Source: CAXMST01 sp963790085 (GTDB taxonomy: Bacteria > Actinomycetota > Thermoleophilia > Solirubrobacterales > 70-9). Taken from it: 60,237 bases of DNA. The notes under the pieces were generated by a model, which was not told where the DNA came from, ran no database searches, and saw nothing but the letters and a program-made list of their open reading frames with translations. The stretch lies in contig CAWBNH010000007.1 in NCBI GenBank assembly GCA_963790085.1, forward strand, positions 1 through 60,237, read 5' to 3'. This document shows positions 15,878 through 24,673 of this stretch, in pieces (within the stretch, counting starts at the first letter, position 1; each line of letters starts with the position of its first letter). A program made the translations under genes and the position numbers.

Positions 15878-18142
15878 GTGGCAGAGCCGGTAACCCCAGA
15901 TGCCCAACGGTCCCCCGACGAGGGCCTCGGCGCACCGACCAGCGTCGGCTCCAGTCGGGTGGAGCAGCTTCTCGCTGACCTGAACCAGGCACAGCGCCGC
16001 GCGGTCGAGCACGGCGAGGGGCCGCTGCTGGTGCTCGCCGGAGCCGGCTCGGGCAAGACCCGCGTGCTGACCAGACGAATCGGCTTCCTGCTGGCGACCG
16101 GGATGGCGCGGCCGGGAGAGATACTCGCGATCACCTTCACCAACAAGGCGGCGGACGAGATGCGGGGCCGGGTCGAGGAGCTGACCGGAGCCGCGGCGCG
16201 GCTGATGTGGGTGATGACCTTCCACTCGGCCTGCGCGCGGATCCTTCGCCAGCACGCCGATCGACTCGGCTACAAGCGCGGCTTCTCGATCTTCGACGAG
16301 GCCGATTCCGTACGAATGGTCAAGCGCTGCCTCGGGGAGCTGGACATCGACCCGAAGCGATTCCCGCCGCGAACGGTCAAGGGCCAGATCTCACTCGCGA
16401 AGAACCGTCTCACCGACGCGGAGAGCTACCGCGAGGAGCAGGGCAGCTTCTTCGAGGAGACGGTCGCCGACGTCTACACGCTCTATGAGAAGCGGATGCA
16501 CGAGAACAACGCGATGGACTTCGACGACCTGCTCGTCCGCACCGTCAACCTCTTCGAGCTCTGCCCCGATCTCCGGGAGCGCTACGCCCGTAACTTCCGC
16601 CACGTCCTCGTCGATGAGTACCAGGACACGAACCGGGTGCAGTACCGGCTGTTGCAGCTGCTCAGCGGCGAGCACGGCAACCTGTTCGTCGTCGGGGACG
16701 ACAGCCAGTCGATCTACGGCTTCCGAGCGGCTGACATCCGCAACATCCTCGACTTCCAGGGGGACTTCGACGCGACCAGCGTCAGGCTCGAGCAGAACTA
16801 CCGCTCGACGCAGACGATCCTCGACGCCTCCAACGCCGTGATCTCGAACAATCGGGATCGCCTCGAGAAGGACCTCTGGACGGACGCCGGCGCCGGCGAT
16901 CCGGTGACGATCGCCGAGCTTCAGGACGAGCACGAGGAGGCGCGCTGGGTCGCGGGGGAGATCGATCGGCTTGCCGACGAGGCAGGGATCGCGAGAACCG
17001 ACGTCGCGGTCTTCTACCGCACCAATGCGCAGAGCCGGGTGCTCGAGGACACGCTGGTGCGCTTCGATGTCCCCTACCAGGTGATCGGCGGCACCAAGTT
17101 CTACGAGCGGGCGGAGATCAAGGACGCCATGGCCTACCTGACCTTGCTCGTGAATCCCCAGGACACGGTGTCGCTCGCCAGGGTGATCAACTCGCCGCGA
17201 CGCGGGATCGGCAAGACGTCGGAGGGGCGCCTCTTGGGCCATGCGAACACGCTCGGCGTGGCGCCGATCGAGCTGCTCGCCGACCCCCAGCGCGTCCCCG
17301 GGCTGGGTGCGGCCGCCGTCAAGGCGATGACGCGCTTCGAGGAGCTGATCGCAGGCCTCGCCGAACGTGCCGCGGGCGGCGGCAGCGTCGCCGAGCTACT
17401 CGAGGCCACCCTCGGGGAGTCCGGCTACATCGAGGCGCTCGAGGCCGAGCGAACGATCGAGGCGGAGGGGCGGATCGAAAACCTCCAGGAGTTGGTCGGG
17501 GTTGCCGCCGAGTTCGACGTCAATCGCACCGTCGAGGGCGACAGCGAGCTGGCGCCACTCGAGGAGTTCCTCGAGCAGATCTCGTTGTTCACCGCACAGG
17601 ACGACCTGCGCGAGGACGAGGAGCTCGTGACCCTGATGACCCTCCACAACGCCAAGGGGCTCGAGTACAGGGCCGTCTTCATCATCGGCTGCGAGGACGG
17701 CGTCTTCCCGCACTCGCGCTCGATCGACGAGGGGACCCTCGAGGAGGAGCGGCGGCTCGCGTACGTCGGGATCACGCGGGCGCGTGAGCGGCTCGCGCTC
17801 AGCCATGCGCGGCGACGCTCGATCTTCGGGGCGACCGGCAGCGGCATCCCCTCCCGATTCCTCGGCGAGATCCCGGATCGGCTGGTCGAGCGCCACTCGA
17901 CCGTCGGGCCGACCACGGGCTGGGGGCTGGGGGCCGGCGGCGGCTCGAGCTTCGCCGGCCCAGGCGCCGGCGGCCAGGAGCCAACGCTCGAGCTGGCCGT
18001 CGGCGACGACGTCGTCCACGCCTCGTTCGGCGAGGGTGTGGTGACCGCGGTCGAGCCGGGCAACGTCGTCGTCGTCCGCTTCGGCGGCGAGGGCGAGCGC
18101 AAGCTGATGGCCGACTACGCCCCGATCCAGAGAGCCTCCTAA
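15878..18142 (+). CDS. pcrA: UvrD/PcrA-type ATP-dependent DNA helicase
   Basis: Superfamily 1A 3'-5' helicase for repair and replication restart; 754 residues. All motifs are in order: AGAGSGKTRVLTRR (Walker A), AITFTNKAADEMRGR, VDEYQDTN (Walker B), GDDSQSIYGFRAAD, LEQNYRSTQTIL, TLHNAKGLEY and AYVGITRARERL. After about residue 690 a Gly-rich linker leads to a Tudor-like C-terminal domain (VVHASFGEGVVTAVEPG) that in PcrA binds RNA polymerase. GTG 15878 is chosen; the frame is open to 15767, inside cysE. folD starts 4 nt after the stop, so the two are likely co-translated. Confidence 0.95.
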   Translation: MAEPVTPDAQRSPDEGLGAPTSVGSSRVEQLLADLNQAQRRAVEHGEGPLLVLAGAGSGKTRVLTRRIGFLLATGMARPGEILAITFTNKAADEMRGRVEELTGAAARLMWVMTFHSACARILRQHADRLGYKRGFSIFDEADSVRMVKRCLGELDIDPKRFPPRTVKGQISLAKNRLTDAESYREEQGSFFEETVADVYTLYEKRMHENNAMDFDDLLVRTVNLFELCPDLRERYARNFRHVLVDEYQDTNRVQYRLLQLLSGEHGNLFVVGDDSQSIYGFRAADIRNILDFQGDFDATSVRLEQNYRSTQTILDASNAVISNNRDRLEKDLWTDAGAGDPVTIAELQDEHEEARWVAGEIDRLADEAGIARTDVAVFYRTNAQSRVLEDTLVRFDVPYQVIGGTKFYERAEIKDAMAYLTLLVNPQDTVSLARVINSPRRGIGKTSEGRLLGHANTLGVAPIELLADPQRVPGLGAAAVKAMTRFEELIAGLAERAAGGGSVAELLEATLGESGYIEALEAERTIEAEGRIENLQELVGVAAEFDVNRTVEGDSELAPLEEFLEQISLFTAQDDLREDEELVTLMTLHNAKGLEYRAVFIIGCEDGVFPHSRSIDEGTLEEERRLAYVGITRARERLALSHARRRSIFGATGSGIPSRFLGEIPDRLVERHSTVGPTTGWGLGAGGGSSFAGPGAGGQEPTLELAVGDDVVHASFGEGVVTAVEPGNVVVVRFGGEGERKLMADYAPIQRAS

Positions 18143-18146
18143 GCCG

Positions 18147-19046
18147 TTGACCGCCGAGATCATCGACGGCAGGGCAGTGGCGCAGGACGTTCGCGGGCGG
18201 GTCGCCGCGGCCGTGGCGGCCCGGGTCGCGGAGGGCGGGCGTCCGCCGGGGCTGGCCACGGTGCTCGTCGGTGACGACCCCGCATCGCACGTCTACGTGG
18301 CGAACAAGCGCAAGGCCTGCAAGGAGGTCGGGATTCGCTCCCTCCATCACGAGCTCGGCGCCGACGTGGCGCGCGAGGAGCTGGTCGCCCTGGTCGGCGA
18401 GCTCGATCGCGACCCCAGCGTGGACGGGATCCTCGTGCAGCTACCGCTCCCCGCCGGGCACGACAGCGACCAGCTCCTGAGCCGGATCTCCCCGCGAAAG
18501 GACGTCGACGGACTGACGCCGATGAACGCCGGGCTGCTGGCCCAGGGCAAGATTGGCGTCGCCGAGGCGCTCGAGCTCGAAAGTCCGGACCCCCCCGCTG
18601 GGCTGGTCGCGTGCACGCCGAGCGGCGTGATGGAGCTGCTGCGGGTCAGCGGCGCGCAGCTGGAGGGGAGCGAGGCGGTGATCGTCGGCCGCTCGACCCT
18701 GGTCGGCAGACCGCTTGCGAGCCTGTTGCTCGCCGCCAACGCGACGGTGACCGTCTGCCACTCCCGAACCGCCGACATCGCGGCGACCTGCGCCCGGGCC
18801 GACGTGCTGATCGCCGCGGTCGGCGTCCCGGAGCTGGTCCGCGGCGAGTGGGTGAAGCCCGGCGCAACCGTGATCGACGTCGGCATCAACCGGACCGAGG
18901 CCGGCCTGGTCGGCGACGTCGAGTTCGACTCGGCCGCCGCCCGGGCGGCGGCGATCACCCCGGTCCCCGGCGGCGTCGGGCCGATGACGATCGCGATGCT
19001 GCTCGCGAACGCACTGCGGGCGGCCCGTGCAAATCGGTCCGACTGA
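18147..19046 (+). CDS. folD: methylenetetrahydrofolate dehydrogenase/cyclohydrolase
   Basis: Bifunctional enzyme interconverting 5,10-methylene- and 10-formyl-tetrahydrofolate; 299 residues. Catalytic Lys is in YVANKRKACKEVGI, with VDGILVQLPLP, SPRKDVDGL, the NADP loop VIVGRSTLVGRPLA and the closing PVPGGVGPMTIAMLL. The start is an unusual TTG at 18147, 4 nt after the pcrA stop; no other start fits the family N-terminus, so coupling to pcrA translation probably drives initiation. Confidence 0.95.
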   Translation: MTAEIIDGRAVAQDVRGRVAAAVAARVAEGGRPPGLATVLVGDDPASHVYVANKRKACKEVGIRSLHHELGADVAREELVALVGELDRDPSVDGILVQLPLPAGHDSDQLLSRISPRKDVDGLTPMNAGLLAQGKIGVAEALELESPDPPAGLVACTPSGVMELLRVSGAQLEGSEAVIVGRSTLVGRPLASLLLAANATVTVCHSRTADIAATCARADVLIAAVGVPELVRGEWVKPGATVIDVGINRTEAGLVGDVEFDSAAARAAAITPVPGGVGPMTIAMLLANALRAARANRSD

Positions 19047-19053
19047 GGCTCGC

Positions 19054-19061
19054 TATACGCT
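19054..19061 (+). promoter_or_regulatory. candidate -10 element (membrane protein gene)
   Basis: TATACGCT lies about 60 nt before ATG 19119. No clear -35 is visible. This gene, unlike many here, would have a leader with a Shine-Dalgarno. Confidence 0.3.
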
Positions 19062-19118
19062 GCGCCGACAATCCCGGTGAAGCAACGGGGTCGATCTCGG
19101 CAATCTAGGAGGGAAGCG

Positions 19119-19562
19119 ATGGACGTAGACGCAGTTGGACGCGGGGAGAGGATCGCGGCTGGTTCCGCCATCGCCCTGTTCCTGATCATGTTCATCTTCG
19201 ACTGGTTCGGGTTCGGCGGCACGATCGACACCGGAATCGGCTCGGTCGAGATCGGCGGCGGCTTCAACGCCTGGCAGTCGTTCGATTTCATCGACATCGT
19301 CCTGATGCTCGCGATCATCGCCGCGGTCGCCGTCGCCGCGATGTCGGCGTACGGGACCAGCGCCAACCTGCCGGTCGCAGGCAGCGCGATCGTCGCCGGC
19401 CTCAGCGCCCTCGGGACCGTCCTGATCCTCTATCGGATCATCGACCCGCCGTCCGGGGCCGACCGCGAGATCGGCGTCTTCCTCGGGCTGATCGCATCGG
19501 CGGCGATGACCTACGGCGCCTGGGAGGCGATGCAGGAAGAGGGCGCCTACCTGGCCGAGTAG
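19119..19562 (+). CDS. four-span membrane protein, hypothetical
   Basis: 147 residues with four hydrophobic segments (about 12-28, 55-75, 84-103, 117-133) joined by short loops, one of which is Gly-rich (GFGGTIDTGIG). There is a strong Shine-Dalgarno, AGGAGGG, 5 nt before the ATG. I recognise no family or catalytic residues. It sits alone between folD and gatC. Confidence 0.8.
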   Translation: MDVDAVGRGERIAAGSAIALFLIMFIFDWFGFGGTIDTGIGSVEIGGGFNAWQSFDFIDIVLMLAIIAAVAVAAMSAYGTSANLPVAGSAIVAGLSALGTVLILYRIIDPPSGADREIGVFLGLIASAAMTYGAWEAMQEEGAYLAE

Positions 19563-19634
19563 GCGCCGCCTGGGGGCGGACCCCGGTGAGCGGGCGATCT
19601 GAGGGTCGTCCGCGGGTCTCAGCGCCGCCGCTCC

Positions 19635-19640
19635 TAGAAT
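19635..19640 (+). promoter_or_regulatory. -10 element, leaderless (gatCAB)
   Basis: TAGAAT ends 7 nt before GTG 19648. An ATG at 19639 overlaps this hexamer, so the GTG is the more likely start. Confidence 0.5.
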
Positions 19641-19647
19641 GCGGCCG

Positions 19648-19932
19648 GTGATCGATCGGGAACAGGTGCTGCACGTCGCAAGGCTCGCCCGGCTGCACCT
19701 CGACGAGCCGGAGGTCGAGCGAATGGCCGTCGAGCTCTCGGGGGTGCTGGAGCACGTCGATCGGATCGCCGGGCTCGAGCTCGACCAGGTGTCGCCGACG
19801 TCCCACGTGGTCGAGCTCGAGAACGTGCTCCGCGACGATCTTCCGGCGCCGAGCCTGCCCGTGGCCGAGGCCCTGGCCAACGCTCCCGACCCCGACCGGG
19901 ACTCGTTCCGGGTTCCCTCACCACAGGCGTGA
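19648..19932 (+). CDS. gatC: Asp/Glu-tRNA amidotransferase subunit C
   Basis: Small subunit that holds GatA and GatB together. 94 residues from GTG 19648, starting IDREQVLHVARLARLHL like other GatC; ATG 19639 would add three residues but lies inside the apparent -10 box. The conserved VEHVDRIAGLELDQVSPT-like middle and the SFRVP end are present. It overlaps gatA by 4 nt (GTGA). Confidence 0.92.
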   Translation: MIDREQVLHVARLARLHLDEPEVERMAVELSGVLEHVDRIAGLELDQVSPTSHVVELENVLRDDLPAPSLPVAEALANAPDPDRDSFRVPSPQA

Positions 19933-21386
19933 GCGCGGCGATCGACCTCAGCGTTCTGGAGGGGGCTGCCGCGGTCCGCGACGGGGCCGTGGAGGCAGAC
20001 CAGTACGCGGCCGCCTGGCGGGCGGAGGCGGCCGGCGACGAGCTTGGGGCATACCTCTGGCGCAGCGATGGGGCGGACGGGGCCCGGGCCGATTCGGGCG
20101 GCGAGCTGGCCGGTGTGCCGGTCGCGGTCAAGGACATCTTCTGCGTCGAGGGGGTGCCGACCACGGCGGGTTCACGGATCCTCGACGGATACCTGCCGCC
20201 GTATACGGCGACGGCGGTCGAGCGGCTGCTCGACGCCGGCGCCGGGGTCCTCGGCAAGACGAACATGGACGAGTTCGCGATGGGGTCTTCGAACGAGAAC
20301 TCCGGCTTCGCGCCGGTGCTCAATCCCTGGGACCCCGAGCGTGTGCCGGGGGGATCGTCCGGTGGCTCCGCGGCGGCGGTCGCGGGCGGCCTCGCCCCCT
20401 GCGCGATCGGAACCGATACCGGCGGCTCGATCCGCCAGCCCGCCGCCCTCTGCGGCATCGTCGGGCTGAAGCCGACCTACGGGGCGATCTCGCGCTACGG
20501 GATGATCGCCTTCGCCTCGTCGCTCGATCAGTGTGGGCCGCTGACCCGGACGGTCGCCGATGCCGCCCTCCTGCTCGAGGTGATGCAGGGCGCCGACCCG
20601 CGTGACTCGACCTCGACCGGCATCCCGGGCGGCGTTGGGCTGCCGGGGGCGGAGCGTCTCGACGGCCTGCGCCTCGGTGTGCCGAGGGAGCTGGCCGGGG
20701 AGGCCGAGGGGATCGAGCCCGGGGTCCGTGAGGTCTTCGAGCGCACGCTCGCGACCTGCGAGGAGCTGGGCGCCGAGGTCGCGGAGACCGCCCTCCCGCA
20801 CGCCGAGTACGGCATCAGCGCCTACTACGTCCTCGCTCCGGCTGAGGCATCGGCGAACCTGGCCCGCTACGACGGTGTCCGCTTCGGGCTCCGCGAGGAC
20901 TCATCGGACCTGACCGAGATGTACGAGCACACCCGCGCAGCCGGCTTCGGGCCCGAGGTCAAGCGGCGCATCATGCTCGGCACCTACGCGCTCTCCTCCG
21001 GTTACTACGACGCCTACTACGGCCAGGCGCAGCGGGTGCGGACGCTGATCGCCGAGGACTTCCGCAGCGCCTTCGACGAGTTCGACCTGCTGCTGACGCC
21101 AACCTCACCGACGGTCGCCTTCAAGCTCGGCTCCCGGGCCTCCGATCCGCTGGCGATGTACATGTCGGACTACTGCACGGTCCCGATGTCGCTGGCCGGG
21201 CTCCCGGCGATCTCGATTCCAGCCGGCATGGCAAGGCCCGCGGACGGCGGACCCGAGCTGCCGGTGGGACTGCAGATCGCCGGGCCCGCCTACAGCGAGT
21301 CGCGGCTACTGGACGCCGCTCATGCGCTCGAATCCGCGATCGGCTTCGACGGGGCGCCGGGCCGAGATCGGACGACGGTCGGATGA
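19929..21386 (+). CDS. gatA: Asp/Glu-tRNA amidotransferase subunit A
   Basis: Amidase-signature enzyme that frees ammonia from glutamine and feeds it to GatB. 485 residues. The catalytic Ser-cisSer-Lys triad is visible in VAVKDIFC, GGSSGGSAAAVAGG and DTGGSIRQPAALCG. The start is GTG 19929 within the gatC stop, and gatB starts within its own stop, so the three subunits are translationally coupled. Confidence 0.96.
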   Translation: MSAAIDLSVLEGAAAVRDGAVEADQYAAAWRAEAAGDELGAYLWRSDGADGARADSGGELAGVPVAVKDIFCVEGVPTTAGSRILDGYLPPYTATAVERLLDAGAGVLGKTNMDEFAMGSSNENSGFAPVLNPWDPERVPGGSSGGSAAAVAGGLAPCAIGTDTGGSIRQPAALCGIVGLKPTYGAISRYGMIAFASSLDQCGPLTRTVADAALLLEVMQGADPRDSTSTGIPGGVGLPGAERLDGLRLGVPRELAGEAEGIEPGVREVFERTLATCEELGAEVAETALPHAEYGISAYYVLAPAEASANLARYDGVRFGLREDSSDLTEMYEHTRAAGFGPEVKRRIMLGTYALSSGYYDAYYGQAQRVRTLIAEDFRSAFDEFDLLLTPTSPTVAFKLGSRASDPLAMYMSDYCTVPMSLAGLPAISIPAGMARPADGGPELPVGLQIAGPAYSESRLLDAAHALESAIGFDGAPGRDRTTVG

Positions 21387-22834
21387 GCGAGGGGGCGAGC
21401 GGCTGGGAGCCGGTGATCGGGCTCGAGATCCACGTGCAGTTGCAGACCGCGACGAAGATGTTCTGCGGCTGCGAGCTCGAGTTCGGCGCCGATCCGAACG
21501 TCCACACCTGCCCGGTCTGCCTCGGCCACCCGGGAACGCTCCCGGTTCCGAACCGCAAGGCGGTCGACTACGCGATCCAGGTGGCGCTCGCGCTCGGCTG
21601 CCGGGTGGCGCCGCGGTCGATCTTCCACCGCAAGAACTACTTCTACCCGGATCTCCCGAAGGGCTACCAGATCAGCCAGTACGACATCCCGCTGGGCTCG
21701 GGCGGGTCGCTGGCCGACGTTCGCATCCACCGGGTGCATCTCGAGGAGGACGCGGCAAAGCTCAGCCACGTCGGCGACACCGGTCGAATCCACGGCTCCG
21801 GAGCGTCGCTGGTCGACTTCAACCGCGGCGGCACGCCGCTGGTCGAGATCGTCACCGAGCCGGACATCCGCAGCGGCGCCGAGGCGCGCGAATGGCTTCA
21901 GCTCCTGCGGACGACGCTGCGCCAGCTCGGCGTCTCCGACGTCAACATGGAGGAGGGCAGCCTGCGCTGCGACGCGAACATCTCCGTGCGCCGCCCCGGA
22001 ACCGAGCCGCTCGGGACCAAGACCGAGCTCAAGAACATGAACAGCTTCCGGTTCATCGAGCGCGGAATCGCCGCCGAGGTCAAGCGGCAGGTCGGGTTGC
22101 TCGAGGGGGGCGGCGAGGTCATGCAGGAGACCCTGCACTTCGACCCTGCGACCGGGTCGCTGACCTCGTTGCGCTCGAAGGAGTACGCGCACGACTACCG
22201 TTACTTTCCCGAGCCCGACCTCGTGCCGCTGGCACCGTCGCAGGCGCAGATCGAGGAGGCCCGCGGGCGGCTGCCCGAGCTGCCGGGGGCGAGGCGCGAC
22301 CGCTACGCGAGCGAGCTCGGGCTGGCGCCGGACGATGCCGCCCAGCTCGCCTTCGACGCGGAGCTCGGGGCCTTCTTCGAGCGCGCGGCCGAGCTCGCCG
22401 TCGAAGCGGACAACAGGGCCGTGGCCGGGTGGGTCACGGGCGAGCTCGTCAGGGTCTCTCGCGAGGCGGGCCTCGAGCACCCCGCCGCGACCAGCGCCGG
22501 CCCCGAGGCCGTCGCCGGCCTCGCCGATCTGGTCGCGACGAAGACGATCAATCGAAAGACCGGCCGCGAGGTCCTCGGCCGCCTGGTGGTGGAGGGTGGA
22601 GACCCGGCGGCGATCGTCGAGGCCGAGGGCCTCGGCGCGGTCTCGGCCGCTGACGGGGTGCTCGAGGCCGCGGTCGAGCGGGCGATCGCCGGGGACCCCG
22701 GCGCCGCCGAGAAGGTTCGCGCAGGCGAGATGAAGGCGATCGGGGCGCTCGTCGGTGCAGTGATGCGCGAGACGCGGGGCCGCGCCGACGGTGGCGAGGT
22801 CAACCGCCTGATCCGTGAGCAGCTCGGCGTCTGA
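21383..22834 (+). CDS. gatB: Asp/Glu-tRNA amidotransferase subunit B
   Basis: Binds misacylated Glu-tRNA(Gln) or Asp-tRNA(Asn), activates the side chain with ATP and transfers ammonia. 483 residues: EIHVQL at the N-terminus, a zinc site CGCELEF...CPVCLGHPG, YQISQYDIPL, and a C-terminal YqeY-like helical domain (NRKTGREVLGRL). ATG 21383 overlaps the gatA stop (ATGA). With no GlnRS seen and GltX nearby, the indirect route to Gln-tRNA is likely (inference). Confidence 0.96.
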   Translation: MSEGASGWEPVIGLEIHVQLQTATKMFCGCELEFGADPNVHTCPVCLGHPGTLPVPNRKAVDYAIQVALALGCRVAPRSIFHRKNYFYPDLPKGYQISQYDIPLGSGGSLADVRIHRVHLEEDAAKLSHVGDTGRIHGSGASLVDFNRGGTPLVEIVTEPDIRSGAEAREWLQLLRTTLRQLGVSDVNMEEGSLRCDANISVRRPGTEPLGTKTELKNMNSFRFIERGIAAEVKRQVGLLEGGGEVMQETLHFDPATGSLTSLRSKEYAHDYRYFPEPDLVPLAPSQAQIEEARGRLPELPGARRDRYASELGLAPDDAAQLAFDAELGAFFERAAELAVEADNRAVAGWVTGELVRVSREAGLEHPAATSAGPEAVAGLADLVATKTINRKTGREVLGRLVVEGGDPAAIVEAEGLGAVSAADGVLEAAVERAIAGDPGAAEKVRAGEMKAIGALVGAVMRETRGRADGGEVNRLIREQLGV

Positions 22835-22857
22835 GCGGGACGGCGGCCGTCCGGGGC

Positions 22858-22880
22858 CTTTGTAACACCGTGTTACAAAG
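22858..22880. promoter_or_regulatory. 11-bp perfect inverted repeat operator upstream of NADH dehydrogenase
   Basis: CTTTGTAACAC (22858-22868), one C, then GTGTTACAAAG (22870-22880). Perfect arms of 11 bp in a GC-rich genome are very unlikely by chance. The repeat covers the region where a -35 box would sit, just upstream of TAGGAT. Shape and size suit a TetR-family repressor, but no such gene is in the window. Confidence 0.75.
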
Positions 22881-22884
22881 TCGG

Positions 22885-22890
22885 TAGGAT
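22885..22890 (+). promoter_or_regulatory. -10 element, leaderless (NADH dehydrogenase)
   Basis: TAGGAT ends 6 nt before ATG 22897, with no Shine-Dalgarno. Confidence 0.55.
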
Positions 22891-22896
22891 TCCCGC

Positions 22897-24207
22897 ATGG
22901 CACACAGCGTCGTCATCGCTGGAGGCGGGTTCGCCGGACTGCAGGCCGCGCGGACGCTGGAGCGGCTGCTGCCGCTTCAGTCGGCGCGACTGCTGCTCGT
23001 CAACGACGTCAACTTCCTGCTCTACACGCCGCTGCTACCGGAGGCAGCGGCGGGGACGCTCGAGCCACGCCACGTGGTCACCCCGCTGCGCGACGTCCTC
23101 AGGCGCACCTACCTGCGGCTGGGGGCGATCTCATCGCACGACCCGGCGACGCGGACGGTGACCCTCTCCGGGCACGAGGGCGACGAGGAGGTGCTTCGCT
23201 ACGACCAGCTGCTGCTCGCAACCGGCTCGGTCAGCCGGTCGCTGCCGATCGAGGGCCTGAGCGAGCACGCGATCGGCTTCAAGAGCCTCGCCGACGCGAT
23301 CTGGCTGCGCAACCACGTAATCGAGACGCTCGAGGCGGCGAACGCGACCGAGGACCCGGCCGGCCGCCAGGAGCTGCTGACCTACGTCTTCATCGGCGGC
23401 GGCTACAGCGGCTTGGAGGCCCTTGCCGAGCTGCAGGACTTCGCCGCCGACGCGATTCAGTCCTATCCCCGCGCCCGGCTCACCGGCATCCGCTTCCTGC
23501 TGATCGAGGCCAGCGATCGGATCCTGCCCGAGATCCCGCGCAAGCTCGCCGACTACACGACCCGGGAGCTGCGGGGGCGCGGGATCGAGATCCGTCTCGG
23601 CACGGCTCTCGAGTCGGTCTCGGCGGACGCCGTCGCCCTCTCGACCGGGGAGCGGATCGCGACCCGGACGGTCGTCTGGACCGCCGGTGTCATCGCCCAC
23701 CCGAGCCTGCGGTCGATGGGTGTCCAGCTCGACGAGCGCGGCAGGGTCGCGGTCAACGACTACCTGCGGGTCCCCGGCCTCGACGGCGTCTACGCGGCGG
23801 GCGACTGCGCCGCGGTGCCGGACCCCGACGGCGGCCTCTGCCCGCCCACGGCGCAGCATGCGATTCGCCAGGGCCGGGTTGCCGCCCGCAACATGGCCGC
23901 CGGGCTCGGGGTCGGGAAGGAACGACGGTTCCGCTACCGGAGTCGTGGCGCCTTCGTCAATCTCGGCCGGCACAAGGCGGTCGCCAGCGGCCCCGGCCTG
24001 ACGCTCTCAGGGTTCCCGGCCTGGTGGGCCGCCAGGACCTATCACCTCTCGCAGATGCCCGGCACGTCCCGCAAGCTGCACGCCGTCGCCGACTGGACCG
24101 TCGGCCTGCTGTTCGGTCGCGACACGGCCGAGGTCGGCTCGATCGGCCACCCGCACCCGCTTCGCGCCGAGGTCTACGAGCGCGGCGGAACCCACCGCCC
24201 GGTCTGA
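22897..24207 (+). CDS. type II NADH:quinone oxidoreductase (NDH-2 family)
   Basis: Single-chain FAD enzyme that passes electrons from NADH to quinone at the membrane face without pumping protons. 436 residues: FAD motif VVIAGGGFAGLQAARTL at the N-terminus, NADH motif YVFIGGGYSGLEALAEL at about 164-180, and YAAGDCAAVPD with TAQHAIRQG for FAD and quinone sites. The C-terminal region has hydrophobic/aromatic helices (FPAWWAARTYHL) suited to membrane docking. The menaquinone genes that would supply its acceptor lie a few kb downstream. It has its own operator-bearing promoter, so respiratory regulation is likely. Confidence 0.9.
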   Translation: MAHSVVIAGGGFAGLQAARTLERLLPLQSARLLLVNDVNFLLYTPLLPEAAAGTLEPRHVVTPLRDVLRRTYLRLGAISSHDPATRTVTLSGHEGDEEVLRYDQLLLATGSVSRSLPIEGLSEHAIGFKSLADAIWLRNHVIETLEAANATEDPAGRQELLTYVFIGGGYSGLEALAELQDFAADAIQSYPRARLTGIRFLLIEASDRILPEIPRKLADYTTRELRGRGIEIRLGTALESVSADAVALSTGERIATRTVVWTAGVIAHPSLRSMGVQLDERGRVAVNDYLRVPGLDGVYAAGDCAAVPDPDGGLCPPTAQHAIRQGRVAARNMAAGLGVGKERRFRYRSRGAFVNLGRHKAVASGPGLTLSGFPAWWAARTYHLSQMPGTSRKLHAVADWTVGLLFGRDTAEVGSIGHPHPLRAEVYERGGTHRPV

Positions 24208-24247
24208 GGACCGGAGGGGCCGCCCCCGGGCTGCAAGGATCTGGGCC

Positions 24248-24529
24248 GTGGAGTACCTGATCATCGCCCTCAGCTTCGCGATCCCGACCGCGGTGATCGG
24301 CAAACGCAAGGGATCGAGCTTCTTGATCTGGCTGCTGATCGGCTTCTTCACGCTCGCGGTCGGCCTGGTCGCGGCGATCCTCTACCGCCGGGAGCAGAGC
24401 GAGCCTGAGCGGCGCTGCCCGAGATGCGGCAAGGTCCAGAAGCTCTACGTCCAGGTCTGCAACCGCTGCGGCGAGGATCTCTACCTCCCCGAGCCCGACG
24501 AGGTACGGCCGGGCCCCGACCAGAGATGA
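24248..24529 (+). CDS. small membrane protein with C-terminal zinc ribbon
   Basis: 93 residues: two hydrophobic segments (about 2-16 and 24-46), a charged linker, then CPRCGK...CNRCGE (Cys 57, 60, 71, 74), a typical four-Cys zinc ribbon, and an acidic Pro-rich tail. The start is GTG 24248, with AAGGAT 7 nt upstream resembling the local leaderless -10. Family-level function is unknown; membrane-tethered zinc ribbons are common in actinobacteria. Confidence 0.8.
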   Translation: MEYLIIALSFAIPTAVIGKRKGSSFLIWLLIGFFTLAVGLVAAILYRREQSEPERRCPRCGKVQKLYVQVCNRCGEDLYLPEPDEVRPGPDQR

Positions 24530-24571
24530 TGCAGGCGGGCGATCACCGCCGGGCCGGCCGAAAACGGCTGG

Positions 24572-24673
24572 TAAACTCGGCCGCCGAACGCGGGAGGGCC
24601 TGGAAACGCTCAGGCAGGCCCGCGATCTCCCTGTCCCCTGAACTCCCCGACCAGCGTCCCGGAGGTTGAACTG
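24572..24673 (+). promoter_or_regulatory. ilvB promoter and structured leader
   Basis: TAAACT (24572-24577) suggests a start near 24584 and a leader of about 90 nt. Two mutually exclusive stems can form: GGGCCTG (24596-24602) with CAGGCCC (24615-24621), or CGCGGG (24589-24594) with CCCGCG (24619-24624). GGGAG/CTCCC (24592-24596/24627-24631) can add an outer helix. No ATG or GTG leader peptide is present. The GGAGG ribosome site is at 24660-24664. Confidence 0.4.

Noticed and set aside
21320..22903. 527-codon minus-strand open frame opposite gatB
   Set aside because: Shadow of gatB with typical Arg/Asp/His-rich composition.
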